From NCBI GenBank assembly GCA_035063765.1, contig JAPSFT010000009.1, positions 1 to 64,000 on the forward strand: a DNA stretch of 64,000 nucleotides, in the 5' to 3' direction. Below the pieces are notes generated by a model that was given only the letters and a program-made list of their open reading frames with translations, was not told where the DNA came from and ran no database searches. Both the position numbers and the translations under genes were made by a program. This document shows, piece by piece, positions 19,905 to 27,594 of this stretch. The stretch is from Deltaproteobacteria bacterium (GTDB taxonomy: Bacteria; Myxococcota_A; UBA9160; PR03). Numbering within the stretch: position 1 is the stretch's first letter; each line of letters starts with the position of its first letter.

Positions 19905-20578
19905 GGGGTGCGCGCCCCGGCGCGCGGCGCCGTGCCGGGCGCGAGACCGAACGAGGTGAGGAGCGCGCGCGTGCGCGGCCCGTCGCCGGGGCCGGCCAGG
20001 AACGCGCGCAGGTCCGCCTCGTCGTCGAGGTCGAGCGCGAGCGAGGGGAGCGCGAGCTCGACGAGCGGGACGCCCGCCCGGGCGGCCGCCTCGCGGTGGC
20101 GCCGGGCGCTGTCGGGCCCGAAGCAGGAGGGGAAGGCGTCCGGGGGGCGGCGGGCGAGCGCGGCGGTGCCGCCGTCGAGCGAGGCCGCGAGCGCCGCACG
20201 CGGCGCCGGGCCGGCGGCGAGCGCTTCGAGCAGCCGCGCGAGCTCGCCGGGGCGCGCGCCGGCGACGTCGCCGAGCACCACCAGCAGGCCGTCGGCGCAG
20301 ACGGGGCCGAGCTCGCGCGCGGCGCGGGCGATCGCGGCGTCGAGGCCCGGGTCGTCGCCGCGGAGGGCGCGGGCACCCGCCCGCTCGGCCGCCTCGGCGA
20401 CGCCCGCGTCCGGCGTCACCACCGCGATCGCGTCGAGCCCGGGCACGCGCGCCAGCGCCGCCAGCAGGTCCTCGAGCATGGCGAGCGCCAGCGCCCCGGC
20501 GCGCGCGCGGCCGAGCGCGGCGGCCAGCCGCGACTTGCCCGCCGCGAGCGACTTGACCGGCACGACGGCGGCGGGCAT
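19901..20578 (-). CDS. cofC: Phospho-acid guanylyltransferase CofC/FbiD
   Basis: A 225-aa nucleotidyltransferase that activates 2-phospholactate, PEP or 3-phosphoglycerate with GTP for F420 side-chain assembly. The N-terminal VPVKSLAAGKSRLA and internal VVLGDVAG are characteristic. Which three-carbon acid it uses cannot be read with confidence. It starts 4 bp after cofD and overlaps cofE by 4 bp. Confidence 0.93.
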   Translation of the reverse strand: MPAAVVPVKSLAAGKSRLAAALGRARAGALALAMLEDLLAALARVPGLDAIAVVTPDAGVAEAAERAGARALRGDDPGLDAAIARAARELGPVCADGLLVVLGDVAGARPGELARLLEALAAGPAPRAALAASLDGGTAALARRPPDAFPSCFGPDSARRHREAAARAGVPLVELALPSLALDLDDEADLRAFLAGPGDGPRTRALLTSFGLAPGTAPRAGARTP

Positions 20579-20582
20579 CGCG

Positions 20583-21554
20583 CTAGGACGCGTCGCCGGC
20601 GATCTCGTCGGCGAGCGCGAGCGCCACGCCCGCGAGTCGCGCGGCGGCCCCGGCGTCCCGCATGATCGTGTCGACCGCGCGCGCGCGCAGGCCGAGCGCG
20701 GCGATGTCGGGTGCCTGCGCCGCGTCGCGCGCGTCGAGCACGAAGCCCTGCACCCACTCCCGGTAGAGCGCCGCCACCCCGCGCGCCGACACCTCCGCCC
20801 CGATCCCGCGCAGGAGCCGGTCCGCGGGCCCCTTGACCGGCGCGCCGCCGACGATCGGCGAGACCGCCACCACCGGGGCGCCCGAGGCCGCGATCGCCTC
20901 GCGCACGCCCGGCACCGCCACGATCGGCCCGATCGACACCACGGGGTTGCTGGGACACACCAGGATGCACCGCGCACCGCGCAGCGCCTCGACGACGCCG
21001 GGCGCCGGGCGAGCGGCGCGGGCCGCAGCGAGGTCCACGAGCTCCACCTCGTCGGGCGCGCCGTCGCGCGCCAGGTACTCCTCGAAGTGCACGCGGCGGC
21101 CCCCGCGCAGCCCGACGAAGGTGGGGCAGGGGTCCTCCGACATGGGCAGGATCCGCACCGCCACCCGGTAGGCGCGCCGCACCTCGTCGGCCACGGCCGC
21201 GAGGCCGGCGCCCTCGCGCAGCCGCCCGGTGCGGTGCAGGGCCGTGGCGAGGTCGCGGTCACCGAGCCGGAACCAGGTCGGGTGCCCGAGCGCGCCGAGC
21301 GCCTCGATCACCGAGAAGGTGTCGCCGGCGAGCCCGTAGCCCTTGTCCGGGTCGACCCGACCCGCGAGCGTGTAGGTGACGATGTCGAGGTCGGGGGAGA
21401 CGTGGACGCCGTAGAAGGCGCGGTCGTCCCCGGTGTTGACGACGGCGGTGACGGACGCGGGCGGCACCACGCGCACGAGCCCCGCCAGGAAGCGCGCGGC
21501 GCCGACCCCGCCCGCCAGGACGGCGATCGGGCGCGCCGGCTCGGCCGCGCTCAC
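20583..21554 (-). CDS. cofD: 2-phospho-L-lactate transferase CofD/FbiA
   Basis: A 323-aa enzyme that joins the GDP-activated three-carbon acid to FO. The N-terminal VLAGGVGAARFLAGL, VVNTGDD, the DPDKGYGLAGDTF block and LGDRDLATAL are diagnostic, as is CPSNPVVSIGPI in the second half. GTG start overlaps the stop of the preceding DUF4124 gene. Confidence 0.96.
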   Translation of the reverse strand: MSAAEPARPIAVLAGGVGAARFLAGLVRVVPPASVTAVVNTGDDRAFYGVHVSPDLDIVTYTLAGRVDPDKGYGLAGDTFSVIEALGALGHPTWFRLGDRDLATALHRTGRLREGAGLAAVADEVRRAYRVAVRILPMSEDPCPTFVGLRGGRRVHFEEYLARDGAPDEVELVDLAAARAARPAPGVVEALRGARCILVCPSNPVVSIGPIVAVPGVREAIAASGAPVVAVSPIVGGAPVKGPADRLLRGIGAEVSARGVAALYREWVQGFVLDARDAAQAPDIAALGLRARAVDTIMRDAGAAARLAGVALALADEIAGDAS

Positions 21555-22600
21555 GGACGCGAGACGGCGGGCTGGATCTGCGCGCGGCGCTCGCGCAGCC
21601 GCTCGAGGTCGGCCTGCAGCTGGGGCAGGCGCTGGGCGATGTCGCGGAACTTCGGGTCGTCGACCAGGGCGTCGTGGCGGGTGGCCTCGTCGGAGCTGAT
21701 CAGGCCCATCAGCGCCTCCTCGTCGCGGGCGATCTCCGCCTCCACCTCGGAGATCTGCGCGTCGAGCTTCGCGAGCTCCTCCGCCTCGTCGGGCGCGAGA
21801 TCGCGCGGGGCGGGCGCGGCGACGGCGGCGGGCGCGCTCGGCTCGGGGGCCCGCCCCACGGCCACCGCGGCTTCGGGGGCCGGTAGCCCGGGCGCGCTCT
21901 CCGCGACCGGGGCCTCTCGATCGACCGGGGCCTCGCGCCCGGCCGGGGCCGATCGGGCGGGCGCCGGATCCGGCTCCGGTGCGGGCGGCACGACGGCCAC
22001 CGGAGCACCGTCGGCCTCGAGCGGCGGCGGGGGCGGCGGCGGCGGGGCCAGCGCTGCGTCGTCGATCGCGGGCTCGGGCGCGGGCGCGGCCCTGCCAGCC
22101 GTCGCCGTCGCAGCGACGGGTGGCGCCTCGACCGGCGCCTGCGCCGGCGTCGCCTTCTCGTCTCCGAGGTCGCCCGGCGCCCAGGCCGCCTCGCCGCCCG
22201 GCGCCTCGGACCAGTCGGGCCGGGCCTCGACCGCGTGGACGCCGTCGCTCTCCTCCGGCAGCTCGACGCCCTCGGCCTCGCGCTCGCGCGGCGTCGCAGC
22301 GGCCGGCACGCCCGGAAGCGGCGCGGCGGGGCTCAGGCCCGGCGGGCCGGCATCGCTCTCCAGCCAGTCGGCACCGCGCTTGGCGCCGCCGGCCTGGGTC
22401 ACGCGATCGCGGATCGAGGCGGGGATCCGCTCGCGATCGGTCGTGTAGTGGGCGACGCCGTTCTCGTCGACCCACTTGTAGATGACGGGCGTCTCGGCGC
22501 GTGCGGTGGGGGCGGGCACGAGCGGCGCTCCGAGGGCAGCGAGGACTCCGACCGTGGCGATCAGGCTTGCCGTCGGGAGCGAGAGCCGCGCGCACCGCAT
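21551..22600 (-). CDS. DUF4124-domain exported protein
   Basis: A 349-aa protein. After a signal peptide (about 1-36) comes a DUF4124 motif (VIYKWVDENGVAHYT) at about 39-53. A long Pro/Ala/Glu-rich middle (about 90-280, including a run of eight prolines) and a C-terminal coiled coil (about 285-345) follow. DUF4124 occurs in secreted or periplasmic proteins of unknown function. The Pro/Ala linker could span periplasm or peptidoglycan. It heads the cof operon but has no obvious link to F420. A promoter lies just before its ATG. Confidence 0.88.
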   Translation of the reverse strand: MRCARLSLPTASLIATVGVLAALGAPLVPAPTARAETPVIYKWVDENGVAHYTTDRERIPASIRDRVTQAGGAKRGADWLESDAGPPGLSPAAPLPGVPAAATPREREAEGVELPEESDGVHAVEARPDWSEAPGGEAAWAPGDLGDEKATPAQAPVEAPPVAATATAGRAAPAPEPAIDDAALAPPPPPPPPLEADGAPVAVVPPAPEPDPAPARSAPAGREAPVDREAPVAESAPGLPAPEAAVAVGRAPEPSAPAAVAAPAPRDLAPDEAEELAKLDAQISEVEAEIARDEEALMGLISSDEATRHDALVDDPKFRDIAQRLPQLQADLERLRERRAQIQPAVSRP

Positions 22601-22609
22601 AGGCCGGCG

Positions 22610-22638
22610 ATTCTTCTGGAGGGGCCGATTCCCGTCAA
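22610..22638 (-). promoter_or_regulatory. Promoter of the DUF4124-cof operon
   Basis: On the minus strand TTGACG (22638-22633), a 17-nt spacer and AAGAAT (22615-22610) lead to an expected start within a few bases of the ATG at 22600. The transcript would be leaderless or nearly so. Confidence 0.5.
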
Positions 22639-22757
22639 GAAGGCGGGCCCGGTCCGCCGGAGCCGGCCGCCGGACCCGGGGCGGCTCCGTGTTCACGGAC
22701 CCGGGGTGAACGTCCGGTTGCCGACCCTCGCCCGCGCTGCGGTCGCGGCACGGGGCA

Positions 22758-22773
22758 CGGCACACGCCTTGCT
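22758..22773 (+). promoter_or_regulatory. Sigma-54-type promoter before propeller-like gene
   Basis: CGGCAC-N5-TTGCT: GG (22759-22760) and GC (22771-22772) are 10 nt apart as sigma-54 requires. The surrounding 20 bases match those at 24500-24519 at 18 positions. Transcription would start near 22784, right at the GTG. Confidence 0.6.
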
Positions 22774-22787
22774 CCGGCGCCCGCTCC

Positions 22788-24446
22788 GTGACGCATCCCA
22801 CCCGACGCCGGCTCCGCCCCGTCCTCCTGGCTCTCGCGTGCGCCGGGCTCTCGCTCGCGGGCCTGGCGCTGCCGGCGAGCGCGGCCGGGCCGCCTCCCGT
22901 CGCCGCGGGGCCCGCCGCGGGCGCCCGCCGCTGGTCGCTCGCGGCGGAGCCGGTCGCGGCCGAGGGAGGCCTCCTCGCGCTCGCCACCGCACCCGGCGGC
23001 GCGCTCGCGGCCGGCGACGCGCGCGGCCTGCTGCTGCCCGCAGCGCCCGGCCCCGGGTCGGGCTGGGTTCGCATCCCCCTGCGCGGCGCGGTGCACGACC
23101 TCGCCTTTGCCGCCGATGGTGCGCTCTGGGTCGCGAGCGAGGAGGGCCTGTTCCGCTTCGCCGGCGAGCGCCTCGCCGCGCGCCCGCCGGCGCCGGGCGA
23201 GGCGGCGCGCGCCGTCCTGCGCGTGGCCTCGCGCGGAAGGCTCCTCGCCGTCGCCACCCGGGACGGCGTCCACTGGAGCCGCGACGGGCAGCGCTTCGCG
23301 CGGGTCGAGGGCAGCTTCGGGGAGGCCGAGCCGCCGCGCCCCGACGAGGCGGAGGCCGGCGAGGCGCCGCCGTCCGTCCATGGCATCGCGCTGGCGCCGC
23401 CCGAGGCGCCGGGTGACGCCGCCCTCCTGTGGATCGCCGCCGAACGCGGCGTGTTCCGGGCGCGCCTTGCGGGCCGCGACGGCGCCGCGCGCGTGCTCGC
23501 CACCTCCGTCGCGACGCCGGTCCTGCTGCGCCCGGCGCTCGACGTGAGCGCCGCGGCTGACGGCGTCCTCGTGCTCGGCCGCGACGCGCTCCTCGCCGGC
23601 GACGCGGCCGGGCGACGCTGGAGCGTGTATCGCCCCGAGCTCCCGCCGGGTGCCCTGCCCGTGCGCCTGCTCGCTGCGCCGGGCGGGCTCTGGATCGCCA
23701 CCGGCCGCGGCGTCGTCGAGGCGGAGCGCCCGGACGGGCCCTGGCGCCGGGCGGGCGAGCCCGCCGGCAGCAAGCCCGCCTTCGCGCTCGCCGTCCGGGA
23801 GGGCGAGCTCCTCGTCGCGAGCGCCGTCGGGCTGCTGGTCGGGGGAGCGCCCGGGGTCGGGGGCACTGCGGCCTCCGCTCCCGCGGCCGCGCCGCGCACC
23901 GGGAGCGCCTGCGATCCGCCGATCGCCGCCGTGCAGCGCGCCGCGCTGGCCCATCTCGACCTCACGGGCGCGCGCACCGCCCGCATGTGGCGCGGCGTCC
24001 GCCGCCGGGGCGCGCTGCCGGCGGTCAGCCTCGACGGTGCGCTCGTCGACGACAGCCGCCACTACCGGACCTGGGACGAGTCCTTCACGTCCGGGCAGAT
24101 GCACCGCCTCTTCGACCGGGACCGCGACCGCGAGAAGGAGCGGGCGCTCGCGCTGCGCCTCACCTGGGAGCTCGGGGACCTGCTCTACCACCCGGAGGAG
24201 ATCGACGTCTCGACCGAGATGCGCCGCACGATCGAGCTGCGCGACGACGTGCTCGACGAGCTGAACCAGCTCTACTTCGACCGCCGCCGCGCCCGCGACG
24301 CCGCGGCGGCGGCCGGTGCCGGCACGCCCGAGGCCGCGCGCGAGGCGCTGCGCGCCGAGGAGCTGGCCGCCGGCATCGACGCCTGGACGGGCGGCTGGTT
24401 CGGACCGCGCGCGGGGGCGAGCGTGTGCCCGCCGGGCGACCGGTGA
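22788..24446 (+). CDS. Exported beta-propeller-like protein, unknown function
   Basis: A 552-aa protein with a signal peptide (about 1-32). The first 350 residues consist of repeated strand units with phrases such as GALWVASEEGLFRF and GGLWIATGRGVVEA, typical of propeller repeats of the two-component-regulator/ligand-binding type. A second part (about 365-550) is helical and highly charged (EEIDVSTEMRRTIELRDDV). I do not recognise this C-terminal domain. It has its own sigma-54-like promoter that matches the one before the next, PEP-CTERM gene, so the two may be co-regulated. GTG at 22788 has no ribosome site. Confidence 0.8.
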   Translation: MTHPTRRRLRPVLLALACAGLSLAGLALPASAAGPPPVAAGPAAGARRWSLAAEPVAAEGGLLALATAPGGALAAGDARGLLLPAAPGPGSGWVRIPLRGAVHDLAFAADGALWVASEEGLFRFAGERLAARPPAPGEAARAVLRVASRGRLLAVATRDGVHWSRDGQRFARVEGSFGEAEPPRPDEAEAGEAPPSVHGIALAPPEAPGDAALLWIAAERGVFRARLAGRDGAARVLATSVATPVLLRPALDVSAAADGVLVLGRDALLAGDAAGRRWSVYRPELPPGALPVRLLAAPGGLWIATGRGVVEAERPDGPWRRAGEPAGSKPAFALAVREGELLVASAVGLLVGGAPGVGGTAASAPAAAPRTGSACDPPIAAVQRAALAHLDLTGARTARMWRGVRRRGALPAVSLDGALVDDSRHYRTWDESFTSGQMHRLFDRDRDREKERALALRLTWELGDLLYHPEEIDVSTEMRRTIELRDDVLDELNQLYFDRRRARDAAAAAGAGTPEAAREALRAEELAAGIDAWTGGWFGPRAGASVCPPGDR

Positions 24447-24501
24447 GGGGTGCACGCGGGGCCACGCGCAGGTCCCAGGCGCGCGCTGCGGCTGCGACCC
24501 A

Positions 24502-24517
24502 CGGCATGCGCCTTGCT
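24502..24517 (+). promoter_or_regulatory. Sigma-54-type promoter before PEP-CTERM gene
   Basis: CGGCATGCGCCTTGCT has GG (24503-24504) and GC (24515-24516) 10 nt apart. Transcription would start about 24528, giving a 35-nt leader with a ribosome site (CGGAGG) before the ATG at 24563. PEP-CTERM genes in other bacteria are often sigma-54-dependent (established). Confidence 0.65.
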
Positions 24518-24562
24518 CCTCGCCCCGCCGCACCCCGTCCCCACGACCGGACCGGAGGCACG

Positions 24563-25234
24563 ATGACCCGACCCACGATCCCCGCCCGCATCCTGCCGCG
24601 CGCGGCGGCGCTCGGCGCGGCGCTGCTCGCGGCGCAGCCCGCCACGGCCTTTCCGCTGATCTCGGAGGTGTTCTACGACGCCGTCGGCTCCGACGACGGC
24701 CAGTCCTTCGTCGAGCTCCACGGCACACCCGGCACCGTGCTCGACGGCTGGACCGTCGAGATCGTGAACGGGGCCGACGGGGAGGTGGCGACCACCCTCG
24801 CGCTGCTCGGCGTGATCGGGCCCGGCGGCCTCTACGTCGTCGCCGATCGCCTCGCGGACGGCACGACCGCGGTGGCCGGCGCCGACCTGCTCCTGAACTT
24901 CGACTTCCAGAACGGTCCGGACTCGCTCGTCCTGCGCGGCCCGGCCGGCGTCGCCGACGCCGTCGGCTTCGGCGTGTTCGAAGCCGGGATGGTCTTCGCC
25001 GGCGAGGGCACGCCCGCTCCCGACGTGCCGGCCGGCTCGAGCCTCGCGCGCCACTTCGCGGACCTCGACACGGACGACAACGCGCTCGACTTCGGCGAGC
25101 TCCCGGTGCCGACTCCCGGAAGCGCCCGGCTCGTCCCCGAGCCGGGCGCAGGCGCGCTCGCAATGGTCGGCGCCTTCGGCCTCGTGCTCCTCGGCCGCGG
25201 GCGCGTCCGCTGCTCCCTTCCACCGCTCCGGTGA
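24563..25234 (+). CDS. PEP-CTERM protein with lamin-tail domain
   Basis: A 223-aa exported protein. A signal peptide (about 1-26) is followed by a lamin-tail domain (about 28-130; LISEVFYDAVGSDDGQSF and GPDSLVLRG). The C-terminus has the exosortase sorting signal: VPEPGAG, a hydrophobic helix and a short basic end (GRGRVR). Such proteins are processed by an exosortase and sent to the cell surface or exopolysaccharide. No exosortase gene is in the window. The gene is likely monocistronic. Confidence 0.88.
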   Translation: MTRPTIPARILPRAAALGAALLAAQPATAFPLISEVFYDAVGSDDGQSFVELHGTPGTVLDGWTVEIVNGADGEVATTLALLGVIGPGGLYVVADRLADGTTAVAGADLLLNFDFQNGPDSLVLRGPAGVADAVGFGVFEAGMVFAGEGTPAPDVPAGSSLARHFADLDTDDNALDFGELPVPTPGSARLVPEPGAGALAMVGAFGLVLLGRGRVRCSLPPLR

Positions 25235-25266
25235 CGGCGACCGGCCCCCCACGAGCCGACGCCGGA

Positions 25267-25294
25267 CCCCCGGCGGCCGGGTGGCCGCCGGGGG
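25267..25294 (+). terminator. 12-bp hairpin after PEP-CTERM gene
   Basis: CCCCCGGCGGCC-GGGT-GGCCGCCGGGGG is a perfect 12-bp stem with a 4-nt loop, 33 bp after the stop codon. No T-tract follows, but its place fits a terminator. Confidence 0.65.
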
Positions 25295-25461
25295 TGAGAG
25301 CCGGCGTAAGGCTCGCTCGCCCGGCTGCCGATGACCCGCGCGGGACCTGCGTGTGAGCCGACGGCCCGAGGGCGCACGTGCTCCGCGCGCTGGGCTCGTT
25401 GCACGGGCTCCGGCCCTCGCGCAAACTCGCAGCCCAAGCGGTCGTCCTGGCAGGGGAACGG

Positions 25462-25932
25462 ATGCTCTCGGGGTTCAACACCAACGTCCGCCATCGCGGC
25501 GTCCTGTTCCACGTCCAGACCGAGGACAGCGGGCGGAACCACCCGCACGTGATCACCCACCTCTATCACGGGGGGACGATCCTGGCCTCGGAGAAGAGCA
25601 GCTACCAGCAGCTCCTCGAAGGGGGCGACCTCCCGGCCCGGGTGCGAAGCCTGATGGAGGGCCAGCACGCGGCGATGCTCGCGCGGCTGCGGGCCGGCGA
25701 GCTCGACGAGATCCTGGCCGAGCGGCTCGGGCCCGAGATCTTCGCGGCCACCAAGGCCGCCGGTGCCTCCGGCCACACCCAGCGCACCGGGGAATCGCCG
25801 CCGGCGCCGCCTCCGCCGGCCGCGGCGCTCCCCCCGAGCTCCGCGGACCGGCCGCTCGACGAGCTGATCCTCGACTACCTCGTCGACAACACGCGGCGCG
25901 TGCGCCGCCAGCGCTCCGCCAAGCTCGAGTGA
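25462..25932 (+). CDS. Conserved hypothetical protein upstream of ftsEX
   Basis: A 156-aa protein. The N-terminal 50 residues are dense in conserved-looking motif (FNTNVRHRG, HVQTEDSG, VITHLYHGGTILASE), followed by a helical region, a Pro-rich linker (about 110-128) and a C-terminal helix (ELILDYLVDN). I recall similar proteins in Myxococcota-type genomes but no assigned function. ATG at 25462 is chosen because GGGGAAC precedes it and the conserved part begins there; an upstream GTG at 25378 would add 28 residues. It lies 7 bp before ftsE and may be co-transcribed with the cell-division genes. Confidence 0.8.
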   Translation: MLSGFNTNVRHRGVLFHVQTEDSGRNHPHVITHLYHGGTILASEKSSYQQLLEGGDLPARVRSLMEGQHAAMLARLRAGELDEILAERLGPEIFAATKAAGASGHTQRTGESPPAPPPPAAALPPSSADRPLDELILDYLVDNTRRVRRQRSAKLE

Positions 25933-25939
25933 GCGGCGC

Positions 25940-26698
25940 GTGACCGGGCGCGCTCCCGTCGCCCCCCCGCCGCCGCGCAGCCAGGCCCGTCCGCCCCCCG
26001 TGCGCCGGCCGGGCGGCGAGCCGCTGATCCGGCTGTTCCACGTCTCGAAGACCTACGCGACCGGAAGCTTCGCCTTGCGCGACCTGTCCGTGGAGATCCG
26101 CAAGGGCGAGCTGGTGTTCCTGACCGGCCCGAGCGGCGCGGGCAAGACCACGCTGATGAAGCTCCTGTTCGCCGCCGAGCGCCCGAGCGAGGGCCAGATC
26201 CTGGTGCTCGGCCGCAACGTCGCGCGGCTCGGCGAGCGGCGCATCCCGGCGCTGCGCCGGCGCATCGGGGTCGTGTTCCAGGACTTCAAGCTGATCCCGA
26301 CCCGCTCGATCGAGGACAACGTGGCGCTCGCCCTCGAGGTGCTCGGGCGCCCGCCGCGCGAGGTACGCTCGAAGGTGTTCGCGATGCTGCGCCGGGTCGG
26401 CCTCCAGCACCGGCGCCACGAGCTGCCGCCGGCGCTCTCGGGCGGCGAGCAGCAGCGGGTCGCGCTCGCGCGCGCGCTCGTGAACGAGCCGGCGATCCTG
26501 CTCGCCGACGAGCCCACCGGCAACCTCGACGCCGAGCTCACGGTCGAGATCATGGACCTCGTCGCGGCGGCCGCGGCGCGTGGCACCACGGTGCTGGTGG
26601 CGACCCACGACCTGGCGCTGATCCGGCGCTACGCGCGGCGCACCCTGCGCCTCGAGGCGGGCCGCCTCGTCGAGGACGCGGCCGGCGGCGGCCGGTGA
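25940..26698 (+). CDS. ftsE: Cell-division ATPase FtsE
   Basis: A 252-aa ABC ATPase that works with FtsX to control cell-wall hydrolysis at the septum. Walker A GPSGAGKT (63-70), the FtsE-typical VFQDFKLIPTRS, signature LSGGEQQRVALARAL and Walker B ILLADEPTGNLD are intact. About 28 Pro/Arg-rich residues precede the conserved fold, an unusual N-terminal extension. GTG start. Coupled to ftsX by GTGA. Confidence 0.95.
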   Translation: MTGRAPVAPPPPRSQARPPPVRRPGGEPLIRLFHVSKTYATGSFALRDLSVEIRKGELVFLTGPSGAGKTTLMKLLFAAERPSEGQILVLGRNVARLGERRIPALRRRIGVVFQDFKLIPTRSIEDNVALALEVLGRPPREVRSKVFAMLRRVGLQHRRHELPPALSGGEQQRVALARALVNEPAILLADEPTGNLDAELTVEIMDLVAAAAARGTTVLVATHDLALIRRYARRTLRLEAGRLVEDAAGGGR

Positions 26699-27594
26699 GC
26701 GCCCTCCACCAGCTCTTCACCTTCGTGCGCGCCGCCCTGCGCGGCCTGGCCGGGAGCCCCCTGCCGAGCGTGGTCTCGATCGCGACGATCGCCGTCGCGG
26801 TGATCCCGCTCGGCGGGCTCATGATCATCACCGGCAACATGCGCGCGCTGCTCGACCGCCAGGGCGACGCGCGCCAGGTGACGGCCTTCCTCGACCTCGA
26901 CCTGGACGGCGCCGGGGAGAGCGCGCTCGCGCGGCGCGTGGCGGGGCTCGGCGGCGTGGCGCGCGTCGAGCTCGTCACGCGCGAGGCCGCGCTCGAGCGC
27001 TTCCGCGAGCGGCTCGGGGGCGGCGCCCTGCTCGAGGCGCTCGAGGAGAACCCGCTGCCCGCGTCGATCGAGGTGACCCTCGCGCCCGGCGCCGACCGCG
27101 CCGAGGAGGCCGGCGCGCTGGCCGCCGCGCTGCGGGCGCTGCCCGGGGTCGAGGAGGTGGCGGGCGGGGAGGCCTGGGTCGAGGGCTACGCGCGGGCGTT
27201 GTCGCTGGTCCGCAGCGCGGGTCTCGCGCTCGGGGCCATCCTCGCGCTCGCGACCCTGCTGATCGTCGCCAACACGATCCGCCTCGCCGTCTACGCGCGC
27301 CGCGACGAGCTCGACATCCTGGCCCTGGTCGGCGCGAGCCGGACCTTCCTGCGCGTGCCCTACCTGCTCGAGGGCGTGATCCAGGGGACGCTCGGGGGCC
27401 TGCTCGGGGTCGGGCTCCTCTACGGCCTCTACCGGATCGCGGTCCCCCAGCTCGGTGACGCGCTCGAGCTCTTCCTCGGCTGGTCCGAGCCGGGCTTCCT
27501 GTCGCCCGGGAGCATCGCCGCTCTCGTGGCCGGCGGAGCTGCCTTCGGCCTGGTGGGCGCCGCGGTGGCGGTCGCCCGGACGCGGGTCTCGTGA
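26695..27594 (+). CDS. ftsX: Cell-division protein FtsX
   Basis: A 299-aa membrane protein with four helices and a large periplasmic loop (about 50-170) between the first and second, the FtsX plan. The loop includes the FtsX-type segment (ARRVAGLGGVARVELVTREAALERFRE, read in part) that contacts the hydrolase activator. The cytoplasmic loop (YARRDELDILALVGAS) is well conserved. It follows ftsE by GTGA and precedes the EnvC-like activator by GTGA, as expected for a FtsEX-EnvC unit. Confidence 0.95.
   Translation: MSALHQLFTFVRAALRGLAGSPLPSVVSIATIAVAVIPLGGLMIITGNMRALLDRQGDARQVTAFLDLDLDGAGESALARRVAGLGGVARVELVTREAALERFRERLGGGALLEALEENPLPASIEVTLAPGADRAEEAGALAAALRALPGVEEVAGGEAWVEGYARALSLVRSAGLALGAILALATLLIVANTIRLAVYARRDELDILALVGASRTFLRVPYLLEGVIQGTLGGLLGVGLLYGLYRIAVPQLGDALELFLGWSEPGFLSPGSIAALVAGGAAFGLVGAAVAVARTRVS

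Noticed and set aside
21951-22060. Proline/glycine-rich repeat as a separate element
   Set aside because: It is the Pro/Ala-rich linker inside the DUF4124 protein, in frame and low-complexity.
22655-22685. Hairpin GGTCCGCCGG...CCGGACC before the propeller gene
   Set aside because: Arms pair imperfectly and the sequence is simply GC-rich; no functional assignment is justified.
21551-23986. 811-aa minus-strand frame including DUF4124
   Set aside because: Codons before 22600 run antisense through the plus-strand exported protein and lack protein-like sequence.
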